Positions 49,529 through 60,903 of a stretch of DNA of 64,000 nt are shown here, one piece after another. The position numbers and the translations under genes are program-made. The stretch's first letter is position 1. The number at the start of each line of letters is the position of its first letter. The stretch is taken from NCBI RefSeq assembly GCF_001889005.1, contig NZ_CP018153.1:1150501-1214500 (forward strand), read 5' to 3'. The notes below the pieces were generated by a model. The model searched no databases. It saw only the letters and a list, made by a program, of their open reading frames with translations, and had not been told where the DNA came from. The DNA is from Christiangramia salexigens (GTDB taxonomy: Bacteria; Bacteroidota; Bacteroidia; Flavobacteriales; Flavobacteriaceae).

Positions 49529-50392
49529 ATGAAAGAGATTCGTGTGGGATTTTTAATGTCCTATGATTATAAATTATTAAAGAATTCCATCCCATTAGTT
49601 TATGCTGAAGCAGATTCGATCACAATTGCCCTGGATGAGAATTTGAGAACATGGTCCGGTGAAAAGTTTGAAGTTGAGGATAGTTTTTTTGAATGGCTTA
49701 AATCTTTCGATACTAAAGATAAGATTTCCATATATCGGGATAATTTCTACAATGCCGGGCTTAATGCAATGGAAAATGAGGTAAGGGAACGAAAGATGTT
49801 AGCCACTAAAATGGGAATAGGCAATTGGCTAATTCAAATAGATAGTGATGAGTATTTTGTGGACTTTAAAAAATTCACAGAAGAACTTAAGCGCAGAAAT
49901 AAATATCTGAAGGATCCGAAAAAAAATCAAATTCAGATAGCAGGGTACTATGTGAATCTATATAAATATACAGAGGATGGGATCTTATATATATCAGAAC
50001 CAAGAAATCAAAAATTTGCAACTAATTACCCGGGTTATGTAACAGGCAGAAATACGAAGAAGCGGGTTATTTATATACCAAATATCGTTATTCATGAATG
50101 CTTATCGCGTAGTGAAGCCGAAATTAGAACTAAGTTTTCTAATTGGGGACATTCACATCAAGTGGATATAGAAGGGTTTTTAGAGAAATGGCGAAAAATT
50201 GACGTTTCCAATTATGAAAAGTTTGAAGACCTGTTTTATCTCGAGCCTGAAAAATGGAAAAGCTTAAGTTATGTAAAAGGCACCTCAATTTCAGAAATAT
50301 CCCGTAATCTTAACTATCCCGATTTAATTCCCTCAAGATGGCATATTCAAAGTAAGAATTTCGGGCAGTGGTTTAAGTTCCTATTCAAATAA
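49529..50392 (+). CDS. putative glycosyltransferase (GT-A-like)
   Basis: A 287-residue cytoplasmic protein. The N-terminal strand-helix (RVGFLMSYDYKLLKNSIPLV) and the acidic motif WLIQIDSDEYFVDFKKF (DxD-like, about residue 108-120) fit a GT-A nucleotide-sugar fold of the kind that has a glycosyltransferase-2-like core, but the rest is not clearly any named family. The C-terminal region is rich in aromatic residues. A transferase role in cell-surface glycan synthesis is possible; only moderate support. Confidence 0.6.
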   Translation: MKEIRVGFLMSYDYKLLKNSIPLVYAEADSITIALDENLRTWSGEKFEVEDSFFEWLKSFDTKDKISIYRDNFYNAGLNAMENEVRERKMLATKMGIGNWLIQIDSDEYFVDFKKFTEELKRRNKYLKDPKKNQIQIAGYYVNLYKYTEDGILYISEPRNQKFATNYPGYVTGRNTKKRVIYIPNIVIHECLSRSEAEIRTKFSNWGHSHQVDIEGFLEKWRKIDVSNYEKFEDLFYLEPEKWKSLSYVKGTSISEISRNLNYPDLIPSRWHIQSKNFGQWFKFLFK

Positions 50393-50471
50393 ATATTGCC
50401 TCTTATTGAATTGCCCAGGCGCTATTTTAAGTTTCAACCAGCATCCCTTGTCCTAAAAACGAGAGATTCTT

Positions 50472-50550
50472 TCATAGAAAAGAATTAACTTCACCAATAA
50501 GCCTTGAAACCAACATAAAGGCTTTGGAGTTATCCCCTACTCCTGTATCC
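50472..50550 (+). repeat. fossil attC, loop and right part
   Basis: TCATAGAAAAGAATTAACTT, CACCAATAAGCC and later CCCCTACTCCTG match the loop and CCCCTACTCCGCC part of class A/B attC sites. The cores and arms are lost. Confidence 0.45.
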
Positions 50551-50630
50551 CGTGCGAATTGAAAGCCTTTGGAAGCATTTGAGTAATGATACTCAGAGAT
50601 CTTTGAGAAAACATCCAAATTTTAGAGTTG

Positions 50631-51347
50631 ATGTATGAACATAAAAAACTAAGATCTAAAAAACTCATCCAAGGCAAAAGTCTTAAGGTTTTTTATATAC
50701 TGGGATTTATCAAAAAAGTCAACTCGTATACTTTATTTACATTAATTCTACTCTTTACTTTTTTTACGACCACTGCGCAGGAACATTCTAGCAAAATGTC
50801 CATAGGCGTATTTTATGGTAATGGTTCTGAAGACAGGTTCCCTTTTAACTCCCCATCCTACCGCCATAAGGTTAATTTATTCAGAGTCGAGTTAAATTAT
50901 TTAATGAAACAACATAAAAATTGGTCGTATGAACTGCTGGTTGCGCCAGAATATTCAGTAAGTAAACATCAGTTCAATAATATGTTATTAATGGAGTCCG
51001 CTAATGCTGAAAGTCATTCAGAAATAAATAATCAATATTTATATGAAAAAAAGATTATAGGATTTGGTTTAAATTTTGGGGGAATTATACGTTATTCAAT
51101 TTTAAAACCATTTAATTCTTATGCTTTAATTAGTGTAGGACCTATGATAAACAGTACCTCCACCGAACGACTTGCAAATGGGTTTTCTTTTGTAGATGTC
51201 TTTTCCCTTGGGCTTTCGTATAGGCTAAATAGGATCTCGTTGGATTTTAGATATGGCATAAGGCATCTATCCAATTTAAATATTCAGAACCCTAATGCCG
51301 GCCACAATTCGACAATTTTAAAATTTGGCACTACATTTCATTTTTAA
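50631..51347 (+). CDS. PagL-like acyloxyacyl hydrolase
   Basis: From ATG 50631 the product is 238 residues: an N-terminal basic extension of about 28 residues, then a signal peptide-like helix (about 33-48, TTAQ), then an eight-stranded outer-membrane barrel of the lipid A 3-O-deacylase (PagL) family. The C-terminal strand pair carries FRYGIRHLSNLNIQNPNAGHNS (quoted in part), in which H and S of RHLSN and the glutamate/aspartate-type triad of PagL are recognisable. It would remove an acyl chain from lipid A in the outer membrane. The N-terminal extension is unusual. Confidence 0.82.
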   Translation: MYEHKKLRSKKLIQGKSLKVFYILGFIKKVNSYTLFTLILLFTFFTTTAQEHSSKMSIGVFYGNGSEDRFPFNSPSYRHKVNLFRVELNYLMKQHKNWSYELLVAPEYSVSKHQFNNMLLMESANAESHSEINNQYLYEKKIIGFGLNFGGIIRYSILKPFNSYALISVGPMINSTSTERLANGFSFVDVFSLGLSYRLNRISLDFRYGIRHLSNLNIQNPNAGHNSTILKFGTTFHF

Positions 51348-51403
51348 GCAACATTGATTTTTATGTATTTAACCTCAAAAGGTTTAAGTAGAAACAATGT
51401 TTT

Positions 51404-51495
51404 CTAACAGCGGTTATCACTAATTGCTGATACAATTCTGAATATCAAAAGCCTTATAGATTTTCCATGTACCTGTATTTGTTAAATTAGCTGCA
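51404..51495 (+). repeat. fossil attC, farthest recognisable
   Basis: CTAACAGCGGTTATCACTAA at 51404, then TTGCTGATACAATTCTGA. It matches the R'' and left arm of class A sites (CTAACAACGGTTATCACAAA). No right arm is recognised beyond TTAAATTAGCTGC. Confidence 0.6.
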
Positions 51496-51538
51496 AATTA
51501 ATCCAACTAATTTTACAACACTCCTACAATCTTATCGC

Positions 51539-52762
51539 ATGAATAGAATCTGCTTTTTATTAATAATGTTTTTATCCACTATAAACATTTCAATTGCGCA
51601 GGAAATAAATATAGGCACGCGGGATACACTTTACTCAGCGATCTTAGAAGAAGAAAGACCTCTGTCTATATATTTCCCACCCTCATATAACTATAAGACA
51701 GAAAGGAATTATCCAGTTCTATACATACTCGATGGCAATTACGACTTTCAATATGTCGCAGGCCTATTGGAGTTACAAGCCGGAATTGCAGAGAATATTC
51801 CTGAAATGATCCTGGTAGGAATTTCAGGTAAAGGATCTAAGATCTATAAAAAAAATTGCAAACCTGATATCCAGGGTATTGAGGACAGTGGAAATGCAGA
51901 TAAAGTACTGGAATTTCTTGAAAAAGAACTCATCCCTTATATTGATAATAATTATAAAACGCTCGATTATAATGTACTTGCAGGACATTCTATCGGTGGG
52001 TTATTTATAATAAATGCAGCTCTAAAAAAACCCCAGCTTTTTAAGGATTATATCGCCATAAGTCCGGCCTTATGGTGGGAAGAAAATGCCATTAATATCG
52101 TGGCTAAGAAAACTTATAAAGTTCAGGATTCTATAAAAAGCAATACTTACGTCTCTCTGGCCAATGAAAAAAGAATGGGTGTAAAGGAATTTCTAGAATT
52201 AGTGGGGCCTGAGTTTAAATTTAAACAATTTGAACATGAAAATCATAACTCGGTAGGCGCTCCTACTTATGAATGGGCACTTAAGGATATCTTCAAAGTC
52301 TGGAAAAATGATAAAAAATATTTTGAATCTGCTGATGAATTAGTGAAGTATCAAAGTTTAAATTCATCAAACTACGATGTTTCTCTTCCAGTTTCAGAGG
52401 CTATATTATACAACACAGTCATTTACATCCTAAACGATAAACCAGAAGAACTCGAAAAGATCAGGCATATTATTTCAGAAAACTATCCGGGTTCTGAAGC
52501 CTACTTCATCACGCTTTTAGCAACGATCCATATTAATGCACAAGATTTTCAAAAAGCCCGGGATTTGCTATTGGAGAGTCTAAAACTTCATCCCGAATCT
52601 TTCGAGTTATATGAAAAGCTTGCGGAAGTTGACCTGCATCTGGAGGAAAAAAAGAGAGCAAAAGAAAAAATACAGAAAGCACTTGGTTTAGCAAAAGACC
52701 AGGGAGTAAGACAATGGAGAATTGATGAAATAAAGGCACTGAAGGAGAAATTGAAAAATTAA
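51539..52762 (+). CDS. exported alpha/beta esterase with TPR tail
   Basis: A 407-residue exported protein with a signal peptide (residues 1-19, ISIAQ). The alpha/beta hydrolase domain of the esterase-D/Fes group (about 25-275) begins LSIYFPPSYNYKTERNYPVLYILDG (quoted in part), with the nucleophile elbow AGHSIGG (serine about 144) and the histidine near FEHENHNSVGAP. Residues 300-400 form tetratricopeptide-like helices (QDFQKARDLLLESLKLHPES). The family hydrolyses siderophore esters or other carboxylesters; the substrate is unknown. Confidence 0.87.
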   Translation: MNRICFLLIMFLSTINISIAQEINIGTRDTLYSAILEEERPLSIYFPPSYNYKTERNYPVLYILDGNYDFQYVAGLLELQAGIAENIPEMILVGISGKGSKIYKKNCKPDIQGIEDSGNADKVLEFLEKELIPYIDNNYKTLDYNVLAGHSIGGLFIINAALKKPQLFKDYIAISPALWWEENAINIVAKKTYKVQDSIKSNTYVSLANEKRMGVKEFLELVGPEFKFKQFEHENHNSVGAPTYEWALKDIFKVWKNDKKYFESADELVKYQSLNSSNYDVSLPVSEAILYNTVIYILNDKPEELEKIRHIISENYPGSEAYFITLLATIHINAQDFQKARDLLLESLKLHPESFELYEKLAEVDLHLEEKKRAKEKIQKALGLAKDQGVRQWRIDEIKALKEKLKN

Positions 52763-52831
52763 ATTAGGGGATAGCAATTCCTTAGTATGTGTAACAAACT
52801 ATAAACTGAATTGTCTTTATTGAAAACAATA

Positions 52832-53653
52832 ATGAAATTTTACGCACTTCTCTTTTCCCTTCTGTTTAGCTTACAATTAATTGCCCAGGAAAACAGAACA
52901 AGGGTTCTGAGCCTTGGCACCTTTCATTTCAACTTTCCTAATAATGACTTTGTTCAAACAAAGAATTCAAATCAAATCGATGTTCTACAGCCTCATTATC
53001 AAAAGGAAATAGAAGTAATCGTTGAAAAGATAAAAAAATTCAAGCCTACCATCATTGTAATAGAAGGCCGGGCTTCCAAACAAAATCAAGTGGATTCGCT
53101 TTACAATTTGTATCTAAAAGGAGAGTATGAATTAGAAAGAGAGGAATCGCAACAAATTGGATTTAGATTAGCAAAAACGATCGGGATTAAAAAACTGTAT
53201 TGTGTTGATGAATGGGGTGAATTCAATCAGCAGGTTGATAAGGTCCTGTTTGGGAATGATACTTTAAAACAAAAGAATTTTACGCAGTATTTCGAGAAGA
53301 ATCCGGATACTTCTAAAAGGTATACTCCTGCACCCATATATAAAACAGAAGGAATTCGGAACGAACTGATCAGATTAAATGACCCCAATAACATTAAAAA
53401 AACTTTGGGAAATTATCTGATCGGAGCATTTAAATACGAAGAGGAAAAAGGAGATTTTTTCGGTGTTAACTTTGAAACCGGTAGATGGTTCAATAGGAAT
53501 TTGAAGATCTTTAGAAATATTCAACGCATCGATGCAGAGCCGGACGACAGGATCCTTGTTATTTTCGGCTCCGGGCATATGAATATTCTCAACCTGCTAT
53601 TTGATAGTTCGCCTGAATTTGAATTGGTCAGTACAAATAAGTTTCTGCAATAG
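52832..53653 (+). CDS. TraB-like / DUF5694 exported protein
   Basis: From ATG 52832 the product is 273 residues with a signal peptide (residues 1-19, LIAQ); the frame is open from TTG 52811, which is not supported. It has the DUF5694/TraB-type GTFHF motif (RVLSLGTFHFNF) and the conserved PTIIVIEGR strand, followed by a C-terminal VIFGSGHMNILNLLF, whose histidine with the first GTxH motif may bind metal. TraB-family domains are membrane-shedding metallopeptidase-like; function here unknown. Confidence 0.8.
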   Translation: MKFYALLFSLLFSLQLIAQENRTRVLSLGTFHFNFPNNDFVQTKNSNQIDVLQPHYQKEIEVIVEKIKKFKPTIIVIEGRASKQNQVDSLYNLYLKGEYELEREESQQIGFRLAKTIGIKKLYCVDEWGEFNQQVDKVLFGNDTLKQKNFTQYFEKNPDTSKRYTPAPIYKTEGIRNELIRLNDPNNIKKTLGNYLIGAFKYEEEKGDFFGVNFETGRWFNRNLKIFRNIQRIDAEPDDRILVIFGSGHMNILNLLFDSSPEFELVSTNKFLQ

Positions 53654-53850
53654 GTTTCAAACTACTTAATATCTTAAATAACGATCTTCCTCCAGGAGCG
53701 GTTCTTAAATCATAATCAACTAATAATCAGTCGTTTCACAAAAAAGAACTAAATTAGTTAGTGAATATTTTCAAGGTTCATCTTAATTTTTTTTACCTGT
53801 AAGCGTTTTTTGTAGTAATCCGGACTCCTGTAGTCTATAATTAATAAGCT

Positions 53851-54282
53851 ATGTTTGAATTAGTTTATAGATCTTCCGCAATACCTAACCTCACTCACAC
53901 GGATATTTCAAATATCCTGGAGACCGCTATAAATTTTAATTCAGAGAACTCGATTACAGGATGTTTGGTTTACCATAATCACAGCTTTCTCCAAATACTG
54001 GAAGGTGAAGAGAATATCATACAAGAGCTTTTTGTGAGTATAAGACAGGATGTACGTCACACGGATATAGAACTCTTACATGAAGACAAAATAATGAAGA
54101 GATTATTTAAATCCTGGAATATGGCTTATGTAGATCTCAATGTTCTTTATAATAATAATAATACAGACCGTGAACTGTTTAAATCCAACTTTATTACCTA
54201 CGCTACTTTGGCAGATAAGTCCAATGAAGCTTCAAAACTATTTTGGGAAAATGCGAAATCTATTATCAGGGAAAGTGCCTAA
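53851..54282 (+). CDS. BLUF-domain blue-light sensor
   Basis: A 143-residue protein consisting almost only of a BLUF domain, which binds FAD and senses blue light. The flavin-ring tyrosine is Y6 (FELVYRSSA), the N and Q of the hydrogen-bond network are in ENSITGCLVYHNHSFLQILEGE (Q in FLQILEG), and the conserved tryptophan and methionine are in KSWNMAYVD (about residues 90-95). No output domain is fused, so it probably signals through a partner protein, as in short BLUF proteins of the PixD type. The neighbour is a VKOR-type membrane protein. Confidence 0.9.
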   Translation: MFELVYRSSAIPNLTHTDISNILETAINFNSENSITGCLVYHNHSFLQILEGEENIIQELFVSIRQDVRHTDIELLHEDKIMKRLFKSWNMAYVDLNVLYNNNNTDRELFKSNFITYATLADKSNEASKLFWENAKSIIRESA

Positions 54283-54435
54283 CTTAATATCTGGATCTTC
54301 ATAAGATCCGAGTTTTCTTCCCCCAATATAATTACCGTATACAGCCCTTAGATGGCTGGAATGTAAATGTACTAACGCCTTTTAATTAATAAGTTTCATT
54401 AAGGTCAATTAGAATAAGGTTAAAAACGGAAAACC

Positions 54436-54834
54436 ATGGACGCAATTATGAATATTACATTGGGGATTACAATCGCAGGAATCCTGAACACTATATATCT
54501 TAGCTATCATTCCATTAAAGGCACTTTGGTATATTGCTTATTCTTTCCAAAGGAATGGTGTGAAAAGGTCCAAAAGAGCCGGTACAGTAAAACATTTGGA
54601 ATGCCCAATCCCTACCTTGGCTTTCTTATGCTCTTAAGCATTCTGGTATTGTTGTTACTTTATGATGAGAGCATAGTTCCCCTTTGGTATGCCATGGCCC
54701 TTATAAATTTTGGCTTCCTGTTCTCCCTGTATTTCCTATATATACAGGCATTTATAATTAAAGCCTATTGTACCTGGTGTGTAGTTTCGGCTTTGGTTTT
54801 CATATCTCTGTTTATCTTACAGTTCTTCCTATGA
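54436..54834 (+). CDS. vitamin K epoxide reductase-like membrane protein
   Basis: A 132-residue inner-membrane protein with four helices, homologous to bacterial VKOR, which reoxidises periplasmic disulfide formation proteins using quinone. The loop cysteines are in YCLFFPKEWCEKVQKSRYSKTFGMPN (quoted in part; residues about 36 and 44), and the active-site CxxC is AYCTWCVV (about residues 115-118). Small size with no thioredoxin domain. Its partner for oxidised DsbA-like proteins was not seen in this window. Confidence 0.87.
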   Translation: MDAIMNITLGITIAGILNTIYLSYHSIKGTLVYCLFFPKEWCEKVQKSRYSKTFGMPNPYLGFLMLLSILVLLLLYDESIVPLWYAMALINFGFLFSLYFLYIQAFIIKAYCTWCVVSALVFISLFILQFFL

Positions 54835-54836
54835 TC

Positions 54837-55145
54837 CTACTGCGCTGACTTTTTCCTTCCCCATTCATCCATACTTTTTAGAATTCGTTCTAAAGATCTG
54901 CCTTTGCGGCTCAAACTATATTCAACCTTAGGTGGAACCACGGGAAAAACTTTTCTATAGATCAAACCGTCCCTTTCTAACTCTCGCACAGTTTGCGTGA
55001 ACATCTTATTAGAGATCTCAGGAACTTTTTTCTGCAGAACACCGGACCGCACAGGACCTTCTAATAAATGAAACAAAACCAAAGGTTTCCATTTTGTTCC
55101 GATAAGATTCATGGTATAATTAAGCGGACAATAATTTTTACTCAT
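54837..55145 (-). CDS. HxlR-family transcriptional regulator
   Basis: A 102-residue winged-helix regulator of the HxlR type: CPLNYTMNLIGTKWKPLVLFHLLEG at the N-terminus (C for redox sensing and K-W-K-P-L of helix 2), GVLQKKVPEISNKMFTQTVRELERDGL for the recognition helix (quoted in part). HxlR proteins usually sense aldehydes, hypochlorite or other electrophiles through the N-terminal cysteine. It lies back-to-back with a VOC gene across a 124-bp gap and probably controls it. Confidence 0.9.
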   Translation of the reverse strand: MSKNYCPLNYTMNLIGTKWKPLVLFHLLEGPVRSGVLQKKVPEISNKMFTQTVRELERDGLIYRKVFPVVPPKVEYSLSRKGRSLERILKSMDEWGRKKSAQ

Positions 55146-55269
55146 ATTTAAAATATAAATATCTGATTATCAACATTTAACTCTTTTAGTAACCTATATT
55201 ACTTTTAGGTAACTTATTGTTTAGCAGTTAAATATATGTTTAATTTACCCGTGAAAAAATCGAAACAAT

Positions 55270-55782
55270 ATGAAAACGAAAGAAAATTATCCAAAATCAT
55301 TTTCTCATATAGGAATAACTGTACCTGATATTGAAAAAGCTGTTCAATTCTATTCAGACGTCATGGGTTGGTATATAATAATGCAACCTTCGGTAGTGAA
55401 AAAGGAAAGAGATACCGCTATTGGTAGGATGTGTATCGACGTTTTTGGAGAGGACTGGGAAGAATTTGAAATAGCACATATGTCAACTTCAGACAGCATT
55501 GGCATAGAACTATTTTCATTTCCTCATGGTATCAAAGAGGCTCCGGATTTTAACCCTTTTAATACCGGACTTTTTCATTTCTGCGTTCAGGATCCCGATA
55601 TTGAAGGCTTGATCGACAAAATTTTAGCCTATGGTGGCAAACAAAGAATGCCCATAAGAGAATATTATCCCGGGGATAAACCATATAAGATGTGCTATGT
55701 TGAAGATCCTTTTGGAATTGTGTTCGAAATATATACGCACAGTTATGAGCTAACCTATTCCTCCGGTGCGTATACAGATTGA
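55270..55782 (+). CDS. VOC-family lactoylglutathione lyase-like protein
   Basis: A 170-residue protein of the VOC/glyoxalase superfamily. First module: FSHIGITVPDIEKAVQFYSDVMGW (quoted in part), with the metal histidine in SHIG. Second module: LFHFCVQDPDIEGLIDKI with the histidine, ending EDPFGIVFEIYTHS with the glutamate. It is divergent from the HxlR gene, which suggests induction by a reactive aldehyde or similar compound. A bidirectional terminator follows. Confidence 0.87.
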   Translation: MKTKENYPKSFSHIGITVPDIEKAVQFYSDVMGWYIIMQPSVVKKERDTAIGRMCIDVFGEDWEEFEIAHMSTSDSIGIELFSFPHGIKEAPDFNPFNTGLFHFCVQDPDIEGLIDKILAYGGKQRMPIREYYPGDKPYKMCYVEDPFGIVFEIYTHSYELTYSSGAYTD

Positions 55783-55816
55783 AAAATTTACATGCCAGAT
55801 AAGGCATTCTTGTTAT

Positions 55817-55849
55817 AAAAAAGGTGACTCAATTTGAGTCACCTTTTAA
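55817..55849. terminator. bidirectional hairpin terminator
   Basis: The stem AAAAGGTGACTCAA / TTGAGTCACCTTTT is perfect, between the VOC gene (+) and katG (-); it serves both. Confidence 0.9.
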
Positions 55850-55876
55850 ATTTAATATCTATGTTATTTTAATGAT

Positions 55877-58132
<2,256 letters not shown>

Positions 58133-58407
58133 TTAATGAATACTTTAAAAGTACAATTATCATTTACCTTCCCCATAGAAAGCTAATAGTTAAAAACTAT
58201 TTTTTAGATGGGTCTTCTCTATGATTATAAGGGAAATTGCTTATTTCTAAAGCTTAATGATACAAATAAGGGGGTACGATTTCCTTAAGTTTAGTGAATC
58301 TGATAATCTGAAAAAGCAGTAATAAGGGTGAATATCAGCTTGAAATAAAAGCCACCCGGAAATATGACTCCAGAAGTAAAGCTGACTCCTGGAGATGTTA
58401 GCTTGGT

Positions 58408-59586
58408 TTAGTGTATCCTATAGGATCGAATAATGTTCCTTAGCTTTCGCTTCAGGTCCTCTCCTGTATCATAAACCATTTGTTCATCGCTTGGAAAGGG
58501 TAGCCTTCGGCTGTTCAATAGCAGTTCGTCCTCCTTGCTCAGGGCCCGTTTATCCCCATTGATCCTTGCATAGACATTTTCAAAGATGAAATTGCTTTCC
58601 AGATCAAATTTATCCAACACCCTATCTGCAGCAAGGTCTATATAAACTATTTCTGCCTGAACCTGTGATGATTTAAGCTGAACGCTTTCCAGCACATTGC
58701 ACTTCACCTTAATGATATTATCTATTTTAATATCATTACCCAGGCTATCTTTTGCAACATTCCCGTTAGTATCCAGCTGATACTTCCAGCCGTCTATGAT
58801 CTCTTTTTCTCTCGTAAATTCCCGTTCCCTTAAACGCTCCGGAGACACAGCTATATGATTTAAATTTAGCTGCAGAGCATAATCGTAATTATGATCCTCA
58901 TCAAAATTGGTATGATAAACGCTCCAGAAATCCTTCTGATCATAAATATTCATCTCCAGCAATTCATCTTCCAGTCTGGCAGGCATAAGGATATCTGAAT
59001 TATTATTGATCTCCACAAAAACGTGATCCTGTCCTAAATAATGCGCCTCTTCCAGTAGTTCTCTGGTATCGGAATAATTAGGATTTATCTTCTCCAGATA
59101 ACTGAATGTCCGGTAAGCCGCTCTTATATCGCTTTTATTATTCGATCCCAGCAAGGCATTAGCCTGATCATATAAATGACGCGTTAACTTGTTCTTTGAA
59201 ACTATGATTTCGTCGCTATAATCCTTAAATCTGAAGGGGACCTTCTTTCCCTCGATCATTAAAGGTAAAAGTGGCTGAATCTTTCTCTGGCGAGAATCCA
59301 GACTAATATAAGTTTCATAGATCTTCCTGTAAAGTTCCGGATTATTATCTTTTTTCAGGTGGCTTATTGTCTTTTGATCTCTTGCTGAAGCTTTATGAAA
59401 AGACTCCTGAAGCATTCCAATATATTCCATATTTCGCTTCTTATGCTTATTCGTTCTAAGCTTACCGATCGCGGTATTGATCGCCTGATCATAATTACCG
59501 GAATTCATCGCTACCTCAACATGCTTTTTGGTATTACAGGAATACAGAAATAGAGATACGAATGCTAATAGTAGAAGTTTTTTCAT
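58408..59586 (-). CDS. lipoprotein with helical repeats
   Basis: A 392-residue lipoprotein (LYSCNTKKHVE, cysteine near residue 17). The N-terminal half (about 20-190) is helical, with TPR-like stretches (VAMNSGNYDQAINTAIGKLR, AYRTFSYLEKINPNYSDTRELLEEA), and the C-terminal half (about 195-385) is a beta-rich domain. It seems to belong to a flavobacterial family of unknown function, probably facing the periplasm. Upstream (59587-59884) is 298 bp with no gene found. Confidence 0.72.
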   Translation of the reverse strand: MKKLLLLAFVSLFLYSCNTKKHVEVAMNSGNYDQAINTAIGKLRTNKHKKRNMEYIGMLQESFHKASARDQKTISHLKKDNNPELYRKIYETYISLDSRQRKIQPLLPLMIEGKKVPFRFKDYSDEIIVSKNKLTRHLYDQANALLGSNNKSDIRAAYRTFSYLEKINPNYSDTRELLEEAHYLGQDHVFVEINNNSDILMPARLEDELLEMNIYDQKDFWSVYHTNFDEDHNYDYALQLNLNHIAVSPERLREREFTREKEIIDGWKYQLDTNGNVAKDSLGNDIKIDNIIKVKCNVLESVQLKSSQVQAEIVYIDLAADRVLDKFDLESNFIFENVYARINGDKRALSKEDELLLNSRRLPFPSDEQMVYDTGEDLKRKLRNIIRSYRIH

Positions 59587-59884
59587 ATTTCAAAAATCAG
59601 GGGGTTCAAAATTTTCAAGCCAATTTTAATGCCAAAAATAGAAAAACAAAATAATGTTAAAATTTAAAAATTAAAGTATGTGTAATTCTTCAACGCGAAG
59701 TAGATGGTATAAAATGATTAAACCCCGCTAGACCAAACCCGACTTCAACCATGTAGTAAATCGTAGAAAATAAGTAACTTACTTACTGGTTAAAGTTTGA
59801 ATCGGCCTTATTGAGTAAATACTTCCGGGAACAGATAGCCTTTATTAGCACATTAAGCATATTATTAACCTATAAGAATATATT

Positions 59885-60427
59885 ATGGATAAGGCACTTC
59901 AAACAATGATAGATAATATGCCTGAGAAAACCGGCAGATCACTTAATGAATGGAAAAGCATTCTCTCTAAAAAAAGCTTTCCAAAACATACTGAGGCTGT
60001 TAATTTTCTAAAAAAAGAACATGGGGTCACCCATGGATTTGCGAACACCATTGTCACTTTATCCAAAGAAGAAGAAAATTCACCAGACGATCTGGTGGCA
60101 AATCAATACCTGAACAAGGAAAATTTGATCCCTGTATATGAAAAACTGTTAGCGATAATAAGATCATTTGGAGATGATGTGACTATAGTTCCTAAAAAGA
60201 CCAGTGTAAGTATGATAAGAAAAAGACAATTTGCTTTGATTAAACCCGCTACCAAATCCAGAATTGATCTTGGTTTGAAAATTAAAGACAAACCTACTGG
60301 TGGCAGGCTTGAGGCTTCCGGCCCTTTTGGTAGTATGTGTACGCATAGAGTGCAGATCACACAGGAAAAGGAGGTTGATGAGCAGGTTAAGGAATGGCTT
60401 AAAGAAGCCTATGATAGATCGGTGTAA
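59885..60427 (+). CDS. DUF4287/DUF5655 protein
   Basis: A 180-residue protein. The N-terminal DUF4287 part (about 1-60) has MPEKTGRSLNEWKSILSK and FLKKEHGVTHGFANTI, and the C-terminal DUF5655 domain (about 80-175) has VYEKLLAIIRSFGDDVTIVPKKTSVSMIRKRQFALI (quoted in part), followed by the HR-type end. The two domains occur fused in many Bacteroidota. DUF5655 is related to the DNA- or nucleotide-binding YdhG/DUF1801-type fold; function unknown. Confidence 0.87.
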   Translation: MDKALQTMIDNMPEKTGRSLNEWKSILSKKSFPKHTEAVNFLKKEHGVTHGFANTIVTLSKEEENSPDDLVANQYLNKENLIPVYEKLLAIIRSFGDDVTIVPKKTSVSMIRKRQFALIKPATKSRIDLGLKIKDKPTGGRLEASGPFGSMCTHRVQITQEKEVDEQVKEWLKEAYDRSV

Positions 60428-60586
60428 AAAACAATCTTCCCCAGACTCCCCTTAAAGTTTATGAGCTTTCCGGTTTGGATTAAATCATCAATAAATCAAT
60501 TAAAAGCCTTAAATTTAAGTTGTTATACGCACCCATGCCTGAACTTCTACGACTCCTAATCTTAAAGAAAATGATTTACTAAATCA

Positions 60587-60877
60587 ATGATCATGAAAAA
60601 TTCAAGACTTTTAATTATCATGCTTATCGCGACTACGCTCCTATTAATACCTTTGGTAGCCATGCAATTTACTTCCGAAGTAAATTGGACGCTATCCGAT
60701 TTTTTAGTCGCGGCAGTTTTGCTGTTCAGCACCGGCCTATTATGTGAGTTGGCACTGCGTAAGACCAGAAAAATAAAATACAGACTTTTCATCTGTGTGG
60801 CCATACTGGTCATTTTTCTCCTGACCTGGGCTGAGCTTGCTGTAGGGATCTTCGGCACTCCATTTAGCGGGAGTTAA
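60587..60877 (+). CDS. small three-helix membrane protein
   Basis: A 96-residue inner-membrane protein with three hydrophobic helices (about 6-26, 34-52 and 61-87). The first amino acids are basic (KNSRLLIIML). ATG 60587 and an ATG at 60593 are both possible starts. Not recognised. It lies 26 bp upstream of the DUF5996 gene and may be in one operon with it. Confidence 0.7.
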   Translation: MIMKNSRLLIIMLIATTLLLIPLVAMQFTSEVNWTLSDFLVAAVLLFSTGLLCELALRKTRKIKYRLFICVAILVIFLLTWAELAVGIFGTPFSGS

Positions 60878-60903
60878 CAGGCCATTTCAATTATTTACAG
60901 CTT

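Noticed and set aside
53690..53765. Possible fossil attC (AAAAGAACTAAATTAGTT, as in the loop of site 7)
   Set aside because: A single loop-like match with no arms or cores; too weak to list.
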